From positions 21,275-85,274 of the forward strand of contig NZ_JBAHWA010000015.1 of NCBI RefSeq assembly GCF_036697405.1: 64,000 bases of DNA, read 5' to 3'. The translations under genes and the position numbers were made by a program. This document shows positions 1 through 8,440 of this stretch, piece by piece. Positions within the stretch are counted from its first letter, which is position 1; every line of letters starts with the position of its first letter. The notes under the pieces are model-generated. The model saw nothing but the letters and a program-made list of their open reading frames with translations. It ran no database searches and was not told where the DNA came from. The DNA comes from Lysobacter sp036697405. GTDB taxonomy: Bacteria; Pseudomonadota; Gammaproteobacteria; Xanthomonadales; Xanthomonadaceae.

Positions 1-100
1 CATGGACCGCGGCCGCATCGTCGCCGAAGGCAGCCACGAACAGTTGCTGGCCCAGGACGGCCTGTACGCGGAACTGGCCAAACTGCAGTTCCTGGACTGA
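1..100 (+). CDS. ABC transporter ATP-binding/permease protein, C-terminal end (partial)
   Basis: Only the last 32 or so codons are inside the window, ending in TGA at 98-100. The visible peptide reads MDRGRIVAEGSHEQLL followed by DGLYAELAKLQ. This is the stretch after the H-loop of an ABC ATPase, where exporters of the MsbA/LmrA type usually carry G-x-I-x-E-x-G-(S/T)-H-x-x-L-L and end in Y-x-x-L. It is therefore most likely the carboxyl end of a fused permease-ATPase exporter. The substrate cannot be told from this fragment. The next gene is convergent. Confidence 0.8.
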   Translation, partial: MDRGRIVAEGSHEQLLAQDGLYAELAKLQFLD

Positions 101-124
101 GCGCGGCCGCCGGCCCGGCCGCGC
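101..124. terminator. GC-rich hairpin between convergent genes
   Basis: Directly after the ABC transporter stop is a perfect inverted repeat, GCGCGGCCG (101-109) and CGGCCGCGC (116-124), with a 6-base loop. It has no T-tract on either side, so it could slow or end transcription from both convergent genes but is not a classical intrinsic terminator. Confidence 0.4.
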
Positions 125-145
125 GCCCGGCGCGCGGGCCCGGTT

Positions 146-2326
146 CTAGTTCACCGTGCAGGTAAAGCTCAGCGTAGTGCTCTGCCCCGCGCCCAAGGTG
201 CCCAGGGCGATGCCCGCCGCACCGGTCAGATGGCCGATATTGAAGCTGCCGGCGGGCACGCCATCGCCGGCGATGGTCACCGCATTGCCGACCGGGCAAG
301 TGATGCCCGCGCCCGACGCGTCCCGCACCACCGCGCCGGTGACCGGCATCAGCCCGTGGTTGGTCACCACCAAGGTGTAGGTGGTGTTGGCGCCCCCCGT
401 CACGGTGTCGCCCGGCAGGTCGCTGGGTTGGGCCGCGGTGTAGGTATTGCTCTTGGTGATCGACAGGTCCGCGTTCAAGGTATTGCTCAGGACGCAGGTG
501 ATTTCGGTGTCGTTGACGTTGGCCGCCGTCGCCGGCGTGTTGCTGACCGCGGCATTGGTGGAGGCGCTGCTCATCGTCGTGTAGCTGTGGCTGGTGCCCG
601 CCGTGGGCCCGTACACCGTGCCCGAGGCGCGGTTGGTGCAGGTCATGTTGCCGGTGTAGGCGGCCAGGTTGGTATTCGTGCCGGCGGTTTCGCTCAGGGT
701 CACCGCGCTGCCCAGCGGAATGCTCTGGAAGCCGGTGGTGCCGCCATGGCCCTGATCGTTGGCGGTGAACGCCGCCGTCGGCGCGGGATTGACGGTCAGG
801 TTGAACAACCCGCCGTCGGTGGTCGGCACCGTCGCCTTGTTGAGCCGCAGGCGCGGCCGAAGCACGATGGGGTAATCCTCGACCTCGCCGATATTCGCCA
901 GGCCGCTGGGGACGCCGGCGGACGCCGCATCGCGTGCGATGCGCAGGCGCGCGTAGCTGTTGCCGGCCACGTAGGCGTTGCCGGCCGGAAGGGTCCAGTT
1001 GAGGACGGCGCTGGCGGCGCCCGCGACGAACGTCGCGCAGGCCTCCTCGGCGGTGTCGTTGCCGAAGCTGCCGCCGCGGTCGAAATCGACCCAGCCGCAG
1101 ACCTGCCCGCCCAGCGCGGCCGTCGCCGCCAGCGGCACGGTCAGCGAATAGCTCGTTGCGGTCCCTTCGATCGCGGGCAGCGTGGCGAAGGCGGCCTCGT
1201 CGTCCGGGGTGGCGCCGCTCGCATCGTCCACGCTTGCTGCCACGTTGCCGGCCTGGGTGACCACGGTGATCGAATTGACGACCGTCGCGTTGCTGTCCAC
1301 CGTCGTTCCCAGCATCTGCGGGTCAGCGTTGGTCGGTGCGCTCAGGGTGAAGCCGGCGCCGAACACATCGACGGCTGTGCTGGGAGCCGCCAGCGAATCC
1401 GCGCTGTAAGCCGGGTTGATCAGATGCGCAGCGGTGCCGTAGATCGCCGGCGCATCGCCGCCATCGACTGGAATGACCAGGCCGATTGCGGCTGCGGTGG
1501 CGCCGCCGCCATTCATGCGAAAGCTGATCACAACTTGGCGGTTGGCGCCGCCGTAGGCGGTGGGGTTGAAGCGCAGGAAACCCGTGGCCATCGGTCCCGC
1601 CCTGCCAGCGGCGGCACAATTGGCGTTGGCCGGGCCCGCCAGGGTCAAGGTCTGGCCGTTGGCGCTGAGCGATGCCCGATAAGGTTCGGCGCAATTCACG
1701 CGCGACCGCTCGACGACGTTCCAGGCGCCATCGGCTGTGCTTTGTATGTATTCGAAGCCGGCCTCATAGGGCGAATTACCGGATTGCTCAGCATCGGCCA
1801 TGACCATGCCTGGAATATCGTAGGGCTGGCCATTGAGGGTCGCAAAGCAGGTGACGGTGAAGGTCATGACGCCGCCGGCGACATTGATGCCGTTGACCAG
1901 TTGATTCGCAGCGCCGACACCGCCGACGTTGTAGAGCTCGTCCAGCAAATCGCCCTGCCAGAAGCCTGGACGCCAGGAGAATGAACCCGGCGGAGGCGTG
2001 CCCGCCAAGGTGACGTAGTTGCCGAGAGTGCAAGTGACGACCAGCGGAACACCATTGACCGTCACGCTGGCAATCGACCGATGACCATTGGCCAGGCGGG
2101 TAAGCTGCGTGCCATTACCCGTTGTGGTGCCGCTGGGGTCGCCCCAGGTCAGCCACAGGATCTGGCTGCGATAAGGGCTGCTGCCACCTGTGGCCCAGGC
2201 CCCCGCGCGGGCCGGGCCGGGCAGCCCGGCCATGAGCAAGACCGCGCACGCCAGCCCCAGCGCACGCAACAGCGCTACCAGCGGCCAGCGCACGCGGGCA
2301 GACGATGAAAACGTGGAGTTAGGCAT
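146..2326 (-). CDS. CshA-like/GEVED/DUF11 exported fibrillar adhesin-like protein (paralogue A)
   Basis: The product has 726 residues. The ATG at 2326 was chosen because a GGGGG ribosome-binding stretch lies just upstream and a Sec signal peptide follows (hydrophobic LLRALGLACAVLLMAG, cleavage near ARAGAWA). Residues of about 45-340 start with GGSSPYRSQILWLTWG and resemble the non-repetitive domain of CshA-type fibrillar adhesins. A GEVED domain spans about 410-490 (GWVDFDRGGSFG to GEVEDYPIVL). A prealbumin-like segment follows, then a C-terminal DUF11 module of about 108 residues starting at ADLSITKSNTYT and ending in LSFTCTVN. There is no LPXTG, beta-barrel or other visible anchor. It is the last gene of a tandem family and shares about 1.1 kb of 3' sequence with paralogue C. 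A role in adhesion is inferred from the domains only. Confidence 0.8.
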   Translation of the reverse strand: MPNSTFSSSARVRWPLVALLRALGLACAVLLMAGLPGPARAGAWATGGSSPYRSQILWLTWGDPSGTTTGNGTQLTRLANGHRSIASVTVNGVPLVVTCTLGNYVTLAGTPPPGSFSWRPGFWQGDLLDELYNVGGVGAANQLVNGINVAGGVMTFTVTCFATLNGQPYDIPGMVMADAEQSGNSPYEAGFEYIQSTADGAWNVVERSRVNCAEPYRASLSANGQTLTLAGPANANCAAAGRAGPMATGFLRFNPTAYGGANRQVVISFRMNGGGATAAAIGLVIPVDGGDAPAIYGTAAHLINPAYSADSLAAPSTAVDVFGAGFTLSAPTNADPQMLGTTVDSNATVVNSITVVTQAGNVAASVDDASGATPDDEAAFATLPAIEGTATSYSLTVPLAATAALGGQVCGWVDFDRGGSFGNDTAEEACATFVAGAASAVLNWTLPAGNAYVAGNSYARLRIARDAASAGVPSGLANIGEVEDYPIVLRPRLRLNKATVPTTDGGLFNLTVNPAPTAAFTANDQGHGGTTGFQSIPLGSAVTLSETAGTNTNLAAYTGNMTCTNRASGTVYGPTAGTSHSYTTMSSASTNAAVSNTPATAANVNDTEITCVLSNTLNADLSITKSNTYTAAQPSDLPGDTVTGGANTTYTLVVTNHGLMPVTGAVVRDASGAGITCPVGNAVTIAGDGVPAGSFNIGHLTGAAGIALGTLGAGQSTTLSFTCTVN

Positions 2327-2600
2327 TGTTCCCCCTGGTACAACACGACGCTGCGAAGCGCTATCGCCTACATGGCCGCGAACGGCACGTCCCATCCCCT
2401 AGGCTGCCGCGCCGGCCCGGCACGCCGACGGTGTCAGCAGGCTGCGACTCAACGGGCGAACTCGGATCGCAGGCGCGGCGTCAACGCCGATCTAACCCTG
2501 GGGCGCCTGCTCCTTAGGTTTAATCTCCATGCACATCAAAACCCGGACACGCCACGCGCTGTTGCACATGCTGTGAGCGCTCCGGGCATACATTGAGCAT
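2327..2600 (-). repeat. Conserved leader upstream of paralogue A (copy 1 of 4)
   Basis: This noncoding stretch is alignable by eye with 5180-5465, 7956-8215 and 12507-12740. Shared blocks include the purine-rich ribosome-binding region next to the ATG, a GATCGCAGGCGCGGCGTCAA block near 2465, a TTTAATCTCCATG block near 2518 and CCCGGACACGCC near 2543. The rest of the gap, up to the hairpin at 2784, shows no gene. A shared promoter or leader is likely, but no clear -35/-10 pair could be assigned. Confidence 0.55.
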
Positions 2601-2783
2601 GCGAATGACACACCTATTGCGCCTAATGGAGGTAAGCGGGGCGATAGGCGCACCGGCGCAGGCAACCAATGCGCGGCAGCGCGAATGCGACGGTGCTCAG
2701 GCTGATCGCATCGTGGTCATGGAGCATGTCGATACCGGCCCGAAACGGCAGTACGCGGGAATGCCCTAGCCGCACTTTTCCTG

Positions 2784-2815
2784 GACGGAGCCGCGGCCAT
2801 GCACGCGGCTCCGTC
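2784..2815 (-). terminator. Hairpin downstream of paralogue B
   Basis: A perfect 12-bp inverted repeat, GACGGAGCCGCG (2784-2795) and CGCGGCTCCGTC (2804-2815), lies 27 bases past the stop of paralogue B. There is no U-tract on the minus strand. A sequence-related hairpin lies at the same place behind paralogue D (8383-8415), so the element travels with these 3' ends. It may act in termination or transcript stability. Confidence 0.5.
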
Positions 2816-2841
2816 ACTTCGCCGCACCATCGGCGCAGCGC

Positions 2842-4821
2842 CTAATTCACCGTGCAGGAAAAACTCAACGTCGTGCTCTGCCCCACGTTCAAAGTACCCA
2901 AAGCGATGCCCGCCGCACTGGTCAGCTGGCCGATGTTGAAGCTGCCCGCAGGCACGCCGTCGCCCGTGATGGTCACCGCATTGCCCGCCGGGCAGGTGAT
3001 GCCCGCGCCCGGCGCGTCCCGCACCACCGCGCCGGTAACCGTGCCCGGCCCGGCATTGGTCACCACCAGGGTGTAGGTGGTGTTGGCGCCCGCCGCCACG
3101 GTGTCGCCCGGCAGGTCGCTGGGCTGCGCCGCTGTGTAGGTATTGCTCTTGGTGATCGTGAGATTGCTGCTCAGGGTATTGGTGATGGTGCAGGCCACGT
3201 CGCGGCCGCCGCTCACGATCGAAAGGCCGGCGAACGGAATCGTCACGCCGTTGCCCGCGAACGTCGCGGCCTGCCCCGTCGCCAGCCCGGTGCAGGCGAC
3301 GGCGGTGATGGCCCAGCCCGGCGGCGGCGCTTCGGTGACGGTGGTATTGGCGGTGGTGCTGGCCACGGTCAGCGTCTGTTGCGGCCCCGCCGTGCCGGGC
3401 AGACCCGGCGCGGTGGTGACGATCGTATGGTCGGCGATCCCGTTGTTGCCGCTGAACGCGAAGCTGCCGGTGTTGCCCGTGGACACCTTGGTCAGGGTCA
3501 GGCGGTTGACCACCCATTCCATGGGCACGGTCTGCACGGCCAGGTTGAGGCCGGTCGAGCTGGTGATGTTGTCCACCGCGGCATCGCCGTTGTTGACCAC
3601 ATTGTTGTAAACGCCGGCTGTGGTGCTGACCACATCGACCGCGATCGTACAAGAAGTGGCGGTTCCGCCGGCGACGCCGCCAGGCAGGTTGCCATTGGTG
3701 ACAGTGAGCGTGCCGCCAGCGGCGATTGCGCTGGTGGTGGCTGAGCAACCCGCCGTGCCGCCCACCGCGATGTTCGGCGTTGCGGCGATCGTCACCCCGG
3801 CCGGCAGGGTCTCGGTGAAGGCCCAGCCGGTCTTGGCCTGGTTGTCCTGCGGAGTATTGGTGACGGTGAAGGTCAGGCGCTTGGTCTGGCCGATGTAATC
3901 GATCCCGTCCACCGCCTTGGTCAGGGCGGGGCTGACATCGACGAAGGTGAAATTGTCGAAGGTGAAGTCGTTGCCGGTTCCGCTGCCCTGGAAATCGCGG
4001 ACCCGCAAGGTGATCGGACTGGTATAGAGCGCATTGGCGCCGGCGCCGGAAGGAAACAAAGTGGCCGCCCGAATCGGGAATGCTCCGGAGAGGTTGGTTC
4101 TTTGCTGGACGGTGATGGTCTGCGGGTTCAGTCCGGCGGTGCACGGGTTGATGTTGACGCCTGCGGTGCCCAATTGGGTTTCCGTCGCACCGTTCACGGT
4201 GTAGAAGCGCAGCAGGGGCGGGACGGGCTGCCCCGCCTGCCCCGTGCAGTTGTTGCTGGAAACGCCGACCAGCAGGCTCAAGGTCACGAAGCGGCCGGTA
4301 CCGCCCGGCGGAATGCCGGTCAACGCGATCGGTGTCGTGTTCTGAATGACGATAGCGCCGACGACGGCCGCCCCGGAGGTAGTCGCGGTGATGGCGAGAT
4401 TGTTGCGCGCCGTAGTCGATATCGCCTGCCCCTGATAGACGCCCAGTGCCTGTGGATAGGACTGGGCATAGTTCCAAGGCGATTGGCCGCCGCAGGAAGC
4501 GATCGCCGCCGCGGCGTTGGGCGTGCCCGTGGCCGTGGCCGGCGAGTTCCAAGACGCCACCCAGCCATCGCACAGGGTCAGAAAGCTGGGGTCGGCGGTA
4601 TAGGTGATGCTGTTCGGCGCCGGGCCGGTGTAGTTGGTGATCAGGATCGGCGTGCCCGTTGGCGTGGCGTTGCCGTTGTCGAAGGTTTCCTGGTAGAGGA
4701 TCGTTTGCGCTCGCGTCGGCGCGATCATGCCCAGCATCACCAGACCAGCACACAGCAACGGCAGCACTCGCAGGCCGCGGATACGGCCTGGCCGTGGATG
4801 GAAGAAAATGGATCCGCGCAT
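2842..4821 (-). CDS. QETFD-headed DUF11 exported repeat protein (paralogue B)
   Basis: The product has 659 residues. The ATG at 4821 follows an AGGGGG ribosome-binding site by 4 bases. The signal peptide is LRVLPLLCAGLVMLGMIAPTRA, and the mature chain starts with QTILYQETFDNGNATPTG. The head runs to about residue 285 and ends in the FDNFTFVDVSP motif typical of a jelly-roll-like domain. A DUF11-like segment follows (KAVDGIDYIGQTKRLTF, about 295-430), then a prealbumin/SpaA-like segment (LTLTKVSTGNTGSFAF to TVTEAPPPGW), then the C-terminal DUF11 module. The last 228 codons or so are nearly identical to paralogue E, and identity stops abruptly near 3525. Function is unknown; a secreted or surface structural role is inferred. 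Confidence 0.75.
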   Translation of the reverse strand: MRGSIFFHPRPGRIRGLRVLPLLCAGLVMLGMIAPTRAQTILYQETFDNGNATPTGTPILITNYTGPAPNSITYTADPSFLTLCDGWVASWNSPATATGTPNAAAAIASCGGQSPWNYAQSYPQALGVYQGQAISTTARNNLAITATTSGAAVVGAIVIQNTTPIALTGIPPGGTGRFVTLSLLVGVSSNNCTGQAGQPVPPLLRFYTVNGATETQLGTAGVNINPCTAGLNPQTITVQQRTNLSGAFPIRAATLFPSGAGANALYTSPITLRVRDFQGSGTGNDFTFDNFTFVDVSPALTKAVDGIDYIGQTKRLTFTVTNTPQDNQAKTGWAFTETLPAGVTIAATPNIAVGGTAGCSATTSAIAAGGTLTVTNGNLPGGVAGGTATSCTIAVDVVSTTAGVYNNVVNNGDAAVDNITSSTGLNLAVQTVPMEWVVNRLTLTKVSTGNTGSFAFSGNNGIADHTIVTTAPGLPGTAGPQQTLTVASTTANTTVTEAPPPGWAITAVACTGLATGQAATFAGNGVTIPFAGLSIVSGGRDVACTITNTLSSNLTITKSNTYTAAQPSDLPGDTVAAGANTTYTLVVTNAGPGTVTGAVVRDAPGAGITCPAGNAVTITGDGVPAGSFNIGQLTSAAGIALGTLNVGQSTTLSFSCTVN

Positions 4822-5009
4822 GACGCCCCCTATGGGTCAAGTGCTGTGCCAAGGCAACAGGGAAGGAATTCTCCTGTCGCTAGCCATTCCTGCGAACACG
4901 GGAATGACGGCATATGTTCAGCGTAGTCCTAAGTCACAGCTTGGGTGAACGGTATTGCCGCGTCGTTCGGCGCGGTCTACAGCGACAAGACAATGCAGAT
5001 AGCGGTCAG

Positions 5010-5179
5010 AGCGGCTACGGTAAAGAAGCCGCCGCGCCCAGCGGCTGGCCCCGCAGCCCTATGAGGTAGGCCGCTCACGCCAGCCCCAGCGCGCACGGCA
5101 ACGGTTCTAGCGGTCCGCGCAAACGCACACCGCTGGCGTCCGCCGCGCGGGCGGACGACAAAAACGCGGATCTAGGCAT
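5010..5179 (-). pseudogene. Truncated 5' end of a CshA-type paralogue
   Basis: An ATG at 5179 has the same upstream sequence as paralogue A (ATTGTTCCCCCCGG read on the plus strand). The reading frame MPRSAFLSSARAADASGVRL matches the start of paralogue C and continues to PCALGLA, where a TGA at 5075-5077 ends it after 34 codons. Weaker resemblance to the rest of the signal peptide goes on to about 5010 in shifted frames. The remainder of the gene is missing and paralogue B begins about 190 bases on. This is a decayed copy, not a functional gene. Confidence 0.65.
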
Positions 5180-5465
5180 TGTTCCCCCCGGTACAACGCG
5201 GTATTGCCGGGCGCCGTCGCCTGCGTGGCCGCGAACGGCCACGCCCCATTCCTCGCCTGCCGCGTCGGCCGGAATGCTGGCGGCGCCAGCAGTCGCGACT
5301 CGGCAGGGCCTATTCGGAACGCAGGTGCGGCGTCAACGCCAAGTGCCCCCTGGAGCGCCTGCTCTAGGCTTAAGTCTCCGTGCACATCAAAAACCGGACA
5401 CGCCGCACGCTATTGGGCATGCCGTGAATGCACGTGGCACGTATTGAGCATGCGAATGTCACGTC
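5180..5465 (-). repeat. Conserved leader upstream of the truncated copy (copy 2 of 4)
   Basis: The sequence aligns with the leader of paralogue A over roughly 280 bases, including the GTGCGGCGTCAACGCC block near 5330, the CTTAAGTCTCCGTGCACATC block near 5370 and the AACCGGACACGCC block near 5392. It precedes only a 34-codon remnant, so if it still carries a promoter, that promoter could read into paralogue B. From 5466 to 5576 no gene is seen. Confidence 0.5.
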
Positions 5466-5576
5466 GCGTGCGCGCCGGTGCAAATCAATCGATCGGCGTA
5501 AATGCAACCGCGCGCACGCCGATCGCAGCGTGGTCATGGCCTGGCTCCGTCCACGTGCCCGCGCGCGGGCCCGGTT

Positions 5577-7955
5577 CTAGTTCACCGTGCAGGTAAAGCT
5601 CAACATCGTGCTCTGCCCCACGCCCAGGGTGCCCAGGGCGATACCCGCCGCACCGGTCAGCTGGCCGATGTTGAAGCTGCCGGCGGGTACGCCATCGCCG
5701 GTGATGGTCACCGCATTGCCGACTGGGCAGGTAATGCCCGCGCCCGGCGCATCGCGCACCACCGCGCCGGTGACCGGCATCTGCCCGTGGTTGGTCACCA
5801 CCAAGGTGTAGGTGGTGTTGGCGCCGCCGGTCACGGTGTCGCCCGGCAGGTCGCTGGGCTGGGCCGCGGTGTAGGTATTGCTCTTGGTGATCGACAGGTC
5901 CGCGTTCAAGGTATTGCTCAGCACGCAGGTGATTTCGGTGTCGTTGACGTTGGCCGCCGTCGCCGGCGTGTTGCTGACCGCGGCGTTGGTGGAGGCGCTG
6001 CTCATCGTCGTGTAGCTGTGGGTGGTGCCCGCCGTGGGCCCGTACACCGTGCCAGAGGCGCGGTTGGTGCAGGTCATGTTGCCGGTGTAGGCGGCCAGGT
6101 TGGTATTCGTGCCGGCGGTTTCGCTGAGGGTCACCGCGCTACCCAGCGGAATGCTCTGGAAGCCGGTGGTGCCGCCATGGCCCTGATCGTTGGCGGTGAA
6201 CGCCGCCGTCGGCGCGGGGTTGACGGTCAGGTTGAACAGCCCGCCATCGGTGGTCGGCACGGTCGCCTTGTTGAGGCGCAGGCGCGGCCTGAGCACGATG
6301 GGGTAATCCTCGACCTCGCCGATATTCGCCAGGCCGCTGGGGACGCCGGCGGACGCCGCGTCGCGGCCCACGCGCAGGCGCGCGTAGCTGTTGCCGGCCA
6401 CGTAGGCGTTGCCGGCCGGAAGGGTCCAGTTGAGGACGGCGCTGGCGGCGCCCGCGGCGAACGTCGCGCAGGCCTCCTCGGCGGTGTCGTTGCCGAAGCT
6501 GCCGCCGCGATCGAAATCGATCCAGCCGCAGACCTGACCGCCCAGCGCGGCCGTCGCCGCCAGCGGCACGGTCAACGAATAGGCCGTTGCGGTCCCTTCG
6601 ATCGCGGGCAGCGTGGCGAAGGCGGCCTCGTCATCCGGGGTGACGCCGCCCGCATCGTCCACGCTTGCTGCCACGTTGCCGGCCGGAGTGGTCACCGCGG
6701 TCGCCGTGCCGGTCGCGTCGTTGTCCACCGTCGCACCTAGCATCAGCGGGTCAGAGTTGGCAGACGTGCTGAGATTGAAGCCGGCGCCGAACACGTTGGC
6801 AGCGCCACCGGGAACCAGCGAATCAGCGCTGTAGGCGGGGTTGATCAGATGCGCAGCGGTGCCGTAGATCGCCGGCGCATCGCCGCCATCGACGGGAACG
6901 ACCAGGCCGATCGCGATCGCACTGGCGCCCCAGCCATTGACGCGCCAGTTCATGGTGACCTGGCGGTTGGCGCCCGTATACGCGCTGGGGTTGAAGCGAA
7001 GAACGCCGGTGGCCATCGGTCCCGCACGGCCTGCGCCTACGCAATTGGCGTTGTTCGGGCCAGCCAGCCTCAAGGTCTGGCTGTTGGCGCTGAGCGTTGC
7101 CGTCAAAGGCTCGGCACAGTTCGTGCGCATGCGCTCGACTACATTCCAGACGCCATCGGCCGTACCTTGCACGTACTCGGAGCCGTTGGCGAGTTCCCGA
7201 TCCGAAAAACCCGACTGCTCGGCATCGGCGAATATCACGCCGGGGAGATCATAGGGCGCGCCATTCAGGGTGGCAGAGCAAGTGAGGGTGAAGGTCTTGA
7301 CCCCGTTGGTGACCTGGATGGCGTTGACCAGCTGATTCGCCCCACCGGTGCCGCCGATATTGTATAGCTCGTCCAACTGATCGCCCTGCCAGGCGCCGGC
7401 GGCGTAGGAAGCGAAGGATGGAGTGGCCACCACATTGGCGATGTTGCTGAGGGTGCAAGTGACGACCAGCGGAACACCATTGACAGTGAAATTGGCGACC
7501 GAGCTGTTGCCGTTGACCAGCGCCGTACCGGCGGTGCCATTACCGGTGGTTGTGCCCCCCGCCTGGCCCCAGGTCAACCATACGATCTGGCTGCGATAGG
7601 GGCTGCTGCCGCCGGTGGCAATGGCGGCGGCCCGGACCTGCGTCGACAGACCGGCAAAGCTCAGCGCCACCGCGAATGCAGCCCCGCACAACAACTGCCG
7701 ACGTGGCTGCGGGGCTATCGTAAAAGTCAGACGGCCGATGTGGACCTGCCAGCAGGGACGCCATCGCCGGTGATGACTGCGATAAGGGCCGCTGCCATTC
7801 GCCCAAGCCGCGGCGTGGGATGAGCTCCCCGGCAACCCGGCCATGAACAAGACCGCCCACGCCAGCCCCAAGGCGCGCAGCAGCGCTCCTGGCAGCCCGC
7901 GCAAACGCGCGCCGCTGGTGTCTGCCGCTCGGGCGGTCGACGACAATATAGGCAT
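5577..7955 (-). CDS. CshA-like/GEVED/DUF11 exported protein with chimeric N-terminus (paralogue C)
   Basis: The product has 792 residues if it starts at the ATG at 7955, which follows GAGGGG. It is built like paralogue A: CshA-like head starting at GGSSPYRSQIVWLTWG, GEVED domain, prealbumin-like segment and DUF11 end. The N-terminus is odd. A first signal peptide (LLRALGLAWAVLFMAGLPG, about residues 25-45) leads into a few mature residues (AWANGSGPYRS). A short out-of-frame DUF11 remnant follows (about residues 58-75), then a second hydrophobic signal-like segment (LLCGAAFAVALSFAG, about 90-105) directly before the head. The frame stays open throughout. It looks like a fusion of two neighbouring copies; a later TTG or GTG start that uses only the second signal is also possible. 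Confidence 0.7.
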   Translation of the reverse strand: MPILSSTARAADTSGARLRGLPGALLRALGLAWAVLFMAGLPGSSSHAAAWANGSGPYRSHHRRWRPCWQVHIGRLTFTIAPQPRRQLLCGAAFAVALSFAGLSTQVRAAAIATGGSSPYRSQIVWLTWGQAGGTTTGNGTAGTALVNGNSSVANFTVNGVPLVVTCTLSNIANVVATPSFASYAAGAWQGDQLDELYNIGGTGGANQLVNAIQVTNGVKTFTLTCSATLNGAPYDLPGVIFADAEQSGFSDRELANGSEYVQGTADGVWNVVERMRTNCAEPLTATLSANSQTLRLAGPNNANCVGAGRAGPMATGVLRFNPSAYTGANRQVTMNWRVNGWGASAIAIGLVVPVDGGDAPAIYGTAAHLINPAYSADSLVPGGAANVFGAGFNLSTSANSDPLMLGATVDNDATGTATAVTTPAGNVAASVDDAGGVTPDDEAAFATLPAIEGTATAYSLTVPLAATAALGGQVCGWIDFDRGGSFGNDTAEEACATFAAGAASAVLNWTLPAGNAYVAGNSYARLRVGRDAASAGVPSGLANIGEVEDYPIVLRPRLRLNKATVPTTDGGLFNLTVNPAPTAAFTANDQGHGGTTGFQSIPLGSAVTLSETAGTNTNLAAYTGNMTCTNRASGTVYGPTAGTTHSYTTMSSASTNAAVSNTPATAANVNDTEITCVLSNTLNADLSITKSNTYTAAQPSDLPGDTVTGGANTTYTLVVTNHGQMPVTGAVVRDAPGAGITCPVGNAVTITGDGVPAGSFNIGQLTGAAGIALGTLGVGQSTMLSFTCTVN
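7728..7781 (-). repeat. DUF11 module fragment inside the 5' end of paralogue C
   Basis: On the plus strand this stretch reads CGGCCGATG, then ACCTGCCAGCAGGGACGCC, then ATCGCCGGTGATG. It matches the DUF11-coding region found near the 3' end of every paralogue, where the protein reads ITGDGVPAGSFNIG. Compared with those, one base is missing in the middle, so the fragment is read in another frame in paralogue C. It marks the junction of a deletion that joined the 5' end of one copy to the body of the next. Confidence 0.65.
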
Positions 7956-8215
7956 TGCCCCTCGGATAAAGCACGGCACTGTCACACCCATTCCTTGGCC
8001 TCCGCGCCAACCCGGAATGCTGACGGCGCCAGCAGCCGCGACTCGGCAGGCAAATTCGGATCGCAGGTGCGGCGTCAACGCCAAGTGACCCTGGAGCGCC
8101 TGCTCTAGGTTTAAGTCTCCATGTCTACCAAAAACCGGACACGCCGCCCGCCATTGCGGATGCCATGGGCATTGAACGCACATATAAAGCATTCAAACGA
8201 CATTCCAAATGCGTC
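7956..8215 (-). repeat. Conserved leader upstream of paralogue C (copy 3 of 4)
   Basis: It aligns with the leaders at 2327 and 5180: GTGCGGCGTCAACGCCAAGTG near 8068, GTTTAAGTCTCCATG near 8108 and AAAACCGGACACGCC near 8131. No open frame has coding character. The remaining part, 8216-8382, shows nothing recognisable beyond a stretch (about 8310-8370) similar to that before paralogue B's terminator hairpin. Confidence 0.5.
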
Positions 8216-8382
8216 TGAGATGTGAGCGAAGCGAATCGGCGCGCCGACGCTGACCGCCGATGCAGATAGATCCAGCAGCGAGGATGCGACCATGCCCAAG
8301 CCGACCGCATCGAGGTCATGGACCGTGTCGACACCGGTCCGGAACGGCAGTACGCGGGAATGGCCTAGCTGATATTTTCCCG

Positions 8383-8415
8383 GACGGAGGCCGCAGCCAT
8401 GTCGCGGTCTCCGTC
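8383..8415 (-). terminator. Hairpin downstream of paralogue D
   Basis: GACGGAGGCCGC (8383-8394) pairs with GCGGTCTCCGTC (8404-8415) with one non-Watson-Crick position. It sits 26 bases past the stop of paralogue D and is clearly homologous to the hairpin at 2784-2815. It has no U-tract on the minus strand. Confidence 0.45.
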
Positions 8416-8440
8416 ACTTCGTCGCACCATCGGCGCGCGA

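Noticed and set aside
230..1984. Long plus-strand open frame of 584 codons across paralogue A
   Set aside because: It is the antisense shadow of the DUF11 gene: strongly His/Arg/Gly-biased, no domain, no start signals. High GC content keeps such frames open.
5502..6740. Long plus-strand open frame across paralogue C
   Set aside because: Same type of antisense shadow; it mirrors the frame opposite paralogue A because the two genes are near-identical there.
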